Positions 14,949 through 19,478 of a DNA stretch of 19,478 bases are shown one piece after another. Origin of the DNA: Parachlorella kessleri. Its lineage: Eukaryota; Chlorophyta; Trebouxiophyceae; Chlorellales; Chlorellaceae. Under the pieces are notes generated by a model, which made no database searches, was not told the origin of the DNA, and saw nothing but the letters and a program-made list of their open reading frames with translations. The position numbers were made by a program, and so were the translations under genes. The DNA lies in assembly GCA_001598975.1 (NCBI GenBank), contig BBXU01002243.1, positions 1 to 19,478 of the forward strand, given 5' to 3'. Each line of letters starts with the position of its first letter. The first letter of the stretch is position 1.

Positions 14949-17792
14949 ATGCAGCATGACGAGGTATGAGAGCTCGTGAAGGGGGCTCCTGACGCATGCA
15001 ACTGCATGCAGCACGTCCGGGCCAGCAGCCGGCTAAACCAGCAGGGTGCAGGCGTCGGTGAGCGAGTCTTACCGTATCGCACTTCAGTAGCTGTGCCCAA
15101 CCTCAGTGGCTGAGCCCTGCAGGTCATCTGGCAGCTGATAGCGCACGAGCACTGCAGTTTCCGTGCCAAGACCAAGACGCAGAACTTCTGCCGCAACGAG
15201 TACAACGTGACCGGCCTGTGCAACCGCAGCAGTTGCCCGCTAGCCAACAGCAGATATGCCACGATAAAGGAAGAGAATGGGCGGTGTTATTTGTATTTGA
15301 AGACCATAGAGCGAGCGCACACGCCCAAGAACATGTGGCAGAAAATCCGGCTAAACCGGCAGTATGCCAAGGTAGAGATTTGCAGGGTGTGCCGATGCAG
15401 CTCAGGAGGACTTTGGTTGATATAGACCAGTGGTGCTGCTTTGTCACCGGTGTTGGTGGGTGCCACTTGCACCACACGAGGGTGGTAGCAAGCAGGCATT
15501 ACTGGCACAGCCCTGCCATAGCGGTGGAAACCTGCTTGTGCCGGGTAGATGCATGAAGGGTGCGGGCGTAAGGGCATTTGATCGTGCGAGCGTGCTGCTA
15601 CACTGGGTTAGGATGGCATATGGGGTCAGCGCTGTCTTGCCGCGTCACATACGAAGGTAGCCGGCGTCTGTATGGCTGCCAGCAGGCCCTTGAGCAGCTG
15701 GACACGCACCTGGCCTACTGGCCCAAGTTCCTGGTGCACAAGAACAAGCAGCGGCTGACGAAGATCACGCAGTACCTCATACGCATGCGTAAGCTGGCGC
15801 TCAAGGCCCGCCCCAAGCTGGTCACCATGCCCGCCAGGTGGGGTGAGCCGACTTGGACTCGCCATCTCTTTCATAGTAAGGGTCAAGGCCTTTTGTGAGC
15901 TGGCCGAAGGACTCGTCAGAGAGGGAGGGAGTTGTCGCCCCCAGAGCCCTTGCCTTCCTGATGCAGCATCGTGCCATTGTCGCGGGCGAGTGCCCTCCAC
16001 TCGCATGTTGTCCCCAGCTGCCTTTCCCAGCCCCGCTGCCGCCCCTTGCTCACCCCACCCCGGTTTCTTCACCTGGTCTGTGTGGCAGGAAGGAGAAGCA
16101 GCTACGGCGGAAGGAAGCCAAGGCGGAGACCGCGGCTCAGCTGGACAGGGCCATCGAGAAGGAGCTGCTGGAGAGGCTGCAGTCGGGCACGTATGGGGAC
16201 ATCTACAACTTCCCCATGAAGCAATACCAGAAGGTGTGGGGCTGGGCTGGTGACTACGAGGGTCACCGCGTGCACAGCGGTGTCAGCAGGGGCTCGGCAG
16301 CCTGCCTTCGACTGTTGTAGAAGCGATCTTGGGCCTGGGTTGGTCATGGCCCACCTCCGCCTGCTGGGAGTCTCTCTCAGCTGGGCACCAGGGGATGCCG
16401 CCAGGGAACCACACATTGCACGCGGCAGGGTACTAGTAAGTACAGTTGGACCTCGGAAGGGGTTGCGCCGCAGGGCGCATTCTGCAGCACTGTTGCGCTA
16501 CGGCGCCGGCATCCAGCCAGTGTGGCGGCACCCCGGTAAGCTGGGAAACAAGCTGCGTGCTGCTGCAGGCGCTGGCAAAGGAGGAGGTTGAGGATGAGGC
16601 TGCTGAGATCGATAAGGAGATTGAGCGGCAGGTCGAGGCGGAAGGGGATGCGGACGATGGGGTGGAGGAGTATATCGAGGGTGATGAGGAGGTAGGTTGA
16701 AGAATGTCCAAGGGGGTGGGCACAGGAGGGGGAGGATGTGGGAGGTTACAGCAGGGGAGGGTTGTGGGGATGACAGACAGATAGTGTGGGATAGTGCGGC
16801 GACAGAGGGCAGCTGGGCAGATGGGGACAGAAGCGGGTTGGTGGCTGCGAGCGGGCAGGGTGGGGGTTTAACAGGCGGATGCCAGTAGGGTAGGAGGGGC
16901 TGCAGATGAGGGAGGGGATCAGGAAGGGTGGCGACAAATTGTGCAAATTGAACTATCGAGCCAGTGCCTTGGCCATGCCATGTGAGCAGCAACATGAGGG
17001 CAGCTCGCCCACTCCGCGCACGTTGGAGCTCCGGCCTTGGCACTGTTCGGGATTGCGAATGTGTATGGTGCGTGGCAAGTACAGGACGAGGATGAAGAGG
17101 AGGAGATTGAGTACCTGGACGAGGACCAGGTGCAGTTTGATGAGGAGGATGACATGGAGGACTACTACGACGACTCATTAGAGGGTACGTTGTGCCTGTT
17201 CCCTGCCAAGGAGTCTCTGCCCCATAGGAGAACAACTATCTCAGTGCACATGGCTCGCTTGGAGCATATGCATGCGCGGCTTGCTTATACTGTTGTTCTT
17301 GTTGCGTCACGTGCAGGCGTGTTGGCGCGGTTTGTTCCTGCGGGGCCGCAGGGGTTTTTACTCAATAGCTGCAGGCTTCAGAGGACATCTAGAGGCTGTG
17401 CATTCGGGGGCTGCATGTGCTTCCTGCATGTGTTTTGTGTATGCACCACCCCTGTTGCCTGTATCTATGGTGGTCCTGTAGATGATGACGAGGCGGGCGG
17501 GTCGTCAGAAGAGGAGGAAGGCAGCAGCGAAGAGGAGGGCGCTCCACAAGCCCCTAGTAGCAGAGGGCGCAGCAGCGCAGCAGCGGCAGGGTTGAGCGAT
17601 GAGGAGGACGGCGCGGCAGCGGCGCCGGGGCGGGGCGGCAAGCGGAAAGGCGGGGCGGCGCTGGCGGCTGGCGGCAAGGCGGCGGGAGCAGCAGCAGCAG
17701 CAGCAGCAGCGAAGAAGCGTCCACGCAGAGGGCGGGTGGAGATTGAGTATGAGGAGGAAAGGGAGGACTTGCGGGAGCGGCAACGGCACTAA
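14949..17792 (+). CDS. MAK16: MAK16, 60S ribosomal subunit biogenesis factor, seven exons, 364 aa
   Basis: Exons are 14949-14963, 15123-15371, 15686-15837, 16089-16233, 16569-16691, 17085-17184 and 17482-17792 (TAA). All junctions are GT-AG and in phase. The first exon is only 15 bases (MQHDE) and joins exactly to [20 protein letters not shown], the hallmark MAK16 start. Family blocks follow: [68 protein letters not shown], then [22 protein letters not shown]. Conserved cysteines C16, C28, C38 and C43 are all kept; these are the likely metal or Fe-S site. MAK16 is nucleolar and works with RPF1 in early pre-60S particles during 27S pre-rRNA processing. The C-terminal half is an acidic tail, then Ser/Glu-rich sequence, an eight-alanine run, a basic KKRPRRGR patch and [10 protein letters not shown], a typical family end. 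It is longer than the yeast and human proteins (about 300 aa), by low-complexity sequence only. Confidence 0.97.
17690..17711 (+). repeat. GCA triplet run encoding the polyalanine stretch of MAK16
   Basis: About seven consecutive AGC/GCA triplets lie inside exon 7 and are read as alanine, immediately before the basic KKRPRRGR segment. The run is likely length-variable. Confidence 0.75.
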
Positions 17793-18374
17793 GCGCATGA
17801 GCAACAGCAAAGAGCCTAGTGAGGCTATGGTGGGTTTGGCTGCGTCTCTAGTGTGGCTTCAAGCGCTGCCCTACCCGGGCCCTGGAGCGTGGGATGTTGT
17901 GTATCTCCCCAGGTTTCGGTTTCTGTACCAGAGAGCACGTTGTACCACTAGCAGAGATATAGTCTTTTGGTGACCGGTGCTGCGCTATACTTCTATAAGT
18001 GGGTTACACTCCAAGGTTTTGTTGCCCACCAGCCTGTAGCAGCAGCAGTCGGACTGAGGTGGGCAACCTGAGAGGCCCTCTGAGAGGACCCTGCAAGGAG
18101 TGAAGCAAGGCAAATCCAGGCTAGTAGGGGTCATTGAAGCACAGTCACAGGGGTTGATTGAAGCATAGGCACAATATGCTGAGCTCACCAACAGCTTCCA
18201 TTCCATGTTCCATCCGATCCGAGGTCCCAGCACTGCGTGCGCCCTGCCATGCCTGGCTTGCGAAGGCAAGGTCCAGCGGCGATGGTGCAAGTCACTTCAT
18301 TGTATCTTCTATTTACCGGCCAAGAGTGAGGTTGGTAGTTCTCCTAAAGCAGTTGAAGATGTAGGGCTCGCTGG
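17793..18374. other. intergenic region between MAK16 and the 18375 gene, no gene supported
   Basis: The stretch should hold the MAK16 3' UTR and the promoter of the next plus-strand gene. No plus-strand TGTAA was found. A short repeated word (TTGATTGAAGCA / CATTGAAGCA) occurs near 18133-18165. No convincing open frame or RNA gene is seen. Confidence 0.55.
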
Positions 18375-19478
18375 ATGGAGTCCACAGCTCTGCGGGAGCG
18401 GCAGCAGCCAGCCTCCGCCCCTCCTGTTCACGAACAACCTCGACGATGGCCAGTTGGTCGTCGACTGAAGGTAAGCTAGACGGATTTGCATGACATCCAG
18501 TGCTGCCGTGCAGCACAGGTGTCAGGTCTGACCCCCCACAACCGGCCAGCAGCTTTTAAATCTTGACCCGCAGGGCTGCCTTTCGCAGCCAGCCGTGACC
18601 GCGGCTGTTGGAGCGGTGCTGATGGCTGTTGGGGTAGCCTGCTTGGTGGTGCCCTTTGCCACTCACCTGACTTCCCACCACCACTCACCGCCAGAGCCTG
18701 CAGCAGCTGGAGCAGCAGCGGCGCCAGCAGCTCCAGTAGACCCCTTCTCCGCCCTGCCCTCCTCTGGCATACCAACCGTGGATGGCGACTCCGGCTCTCT
18801 GTACGAGTGCAAGTCAGCGCAGCTGCAGGACCCCCAAAAGTATGCAGCCGCAGCCGCAGCAGCCGAAAATGCAACGTTTGGGGTACCTATCGCTACCCTT
18901 CTTGCCAGCGGGGCAGCTCAAAGCGTGTTGGATGGCCTGCCCCAGCTGCGCATCCCGGTGCTCTTTTGGGTGCTGCACAGCGCTTCCCACCGCTACAGCC
19001 CGCGTTTCCCAGCAGCTGTGGCTACCCAGACGGCCCTGCTGAACGCGGCTTTCCACCGGGGCGGGATCCAGTTTGAACTGGCAGGCATGGTGCCCATAGC
19101 AACCAGCGATGAGGTGGTCGAGGGCTGCGGGGGGGATCCCAGTGACCCCGCCGTGCCGGCAGCGGCGGTGGGGCGGTTGCTCTCTGATACTGCCACCACC
19201 GTCAATGTAGTCGTGTGCAAGCCAGAAGACGTGCATGGTGCCACCGGCTTGCTGGATAGTGGCAACAGCAGCGGCAGCGGCAGCCAGCAAGGCGACAGCG
19301 AGGATGGGAGTGGCAGCGGAGTGGGTGGCGCCCAGGACTTGATCCTGCTTCGTCGGGCAGCGCTGTGGCTGTCGCGGACAACCATCGTACATCAGGTGCC
19401 TGCCTGGGGGTCGGGGGAGCGCGTGCAGCAAGATGGGGTGTGCAGCTCTGCTTGGCAAGTGTGTGTGTGGTGGTGTGT
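18375..19478 (+). CDS. 5' part of a type II membrane protein resembling an M43 (pappalysin-like) metallopeptidase; runs off the window
   Basis: Exon 1 is 18375-18470 (MESTALRERQQPASAPPVHE... ending RRWPVGRRLK, donor GTAAGC, phase 0). Exon 2 starts at 18589 (acceptor TTTCGCAG, branch-like CTTGAC 20 bases before) or at 18574. It stays open to at least 19395, where CAG/GTGCCT is a possible donor; the frame is also open to the edge. A basic cytosolic end, then AVGAVLMAVGVACLVVPF as a membrane anchor, is followed by an Ala/Pro-rich stalk. The outer part then begins: LRIPVLFWVLHSASHRYSP, TQTALLNAAFHRGGIQFELA, TVNVVVCKPEDVHGATGLLD. The order 'IPV.F.V.H', 'Q...LN.AF...GI.F.L' and a later 'N..V' strand resembles M43 peptidases. 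The HExxH zinc site would lie beyond the edge, so the family is tentative. A Ser/Gly-rich loop (about 19256-19330) looks like an insertion. Confidence 0.7.

Noticed and set aside
16498..17235. 245-codon minus-strand open frame rich in Pro and His
   Set aside because: It lies antisense to MAK16 exons 5 and 6 and their purine-rich introns; its composition mirrors the Glu/Asp-coding strand.
18814..19458. 214-codon minus-strand open frame with histidine- and cysteine-rich stretches
   Set aside because: The plus-strand frame over the same DNA is longer, continues past the window edge, joins an in-phase first exon and shows domain-like order.

Overview
The window looks like nuclear DNA of a green alga (Chlorophyta), though I cannot name the genus. 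It is GC-rich. Its genes are broken by many GT-AG introns whose joins restore clear protein families. TGTAA, the green-algal polyadenylation signal, lies just past two of the gene ends. The proteins are eukaryotic, with organelle-type N-termini and the nucleolar factor MAK16. All gene models were built by hand by joining exons across splice sites in phase.

Layout. 1-2440 is decayed, repeat-rich DNA. It holds a broken copy of the promoter and first exon of the 6391-8674 gene, split by an insert of about 1.4 kb that carries inverted repeats and a 22-bp tandem array. 2445-4568 (+) is a five-exon staphylococcal-nuclease-like protein, probably imported into the chloroplast and perhaps the thylakoid lumen. 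4569-6390 has no gene I can support, but holds a striking chain of three overlapping perfect palindromes at 5722-5783. 6391-8674 (+) is a six-exon, membrane-anchored lipocalin-like protein. It converges on 9159-12458 (-), a six-exon glutamine-rich coiled-coil protein of unknown function. 13510-14519 (-) is a small five-exon protein, probably mitochondrial, with a winged-helix-like pattern. It is head to head with 14949-17792 (+), MAK16, the 60S ribosome biogenesis factor. 18375 to the right edge (+) is the start of a type II membrane protein resembling M43 (pappalysin) metallopeptidases.

The genes do not form one pathway; this is an ordinary mixed gene neighbourhood. The most unusual items are the palindrome chain, the split duplicate of the lipocalin-like gene's 5' end, and a 109-bp repeat found in introns of two unrelated genes. 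That repeat could be an introner-like or other small mobile element.
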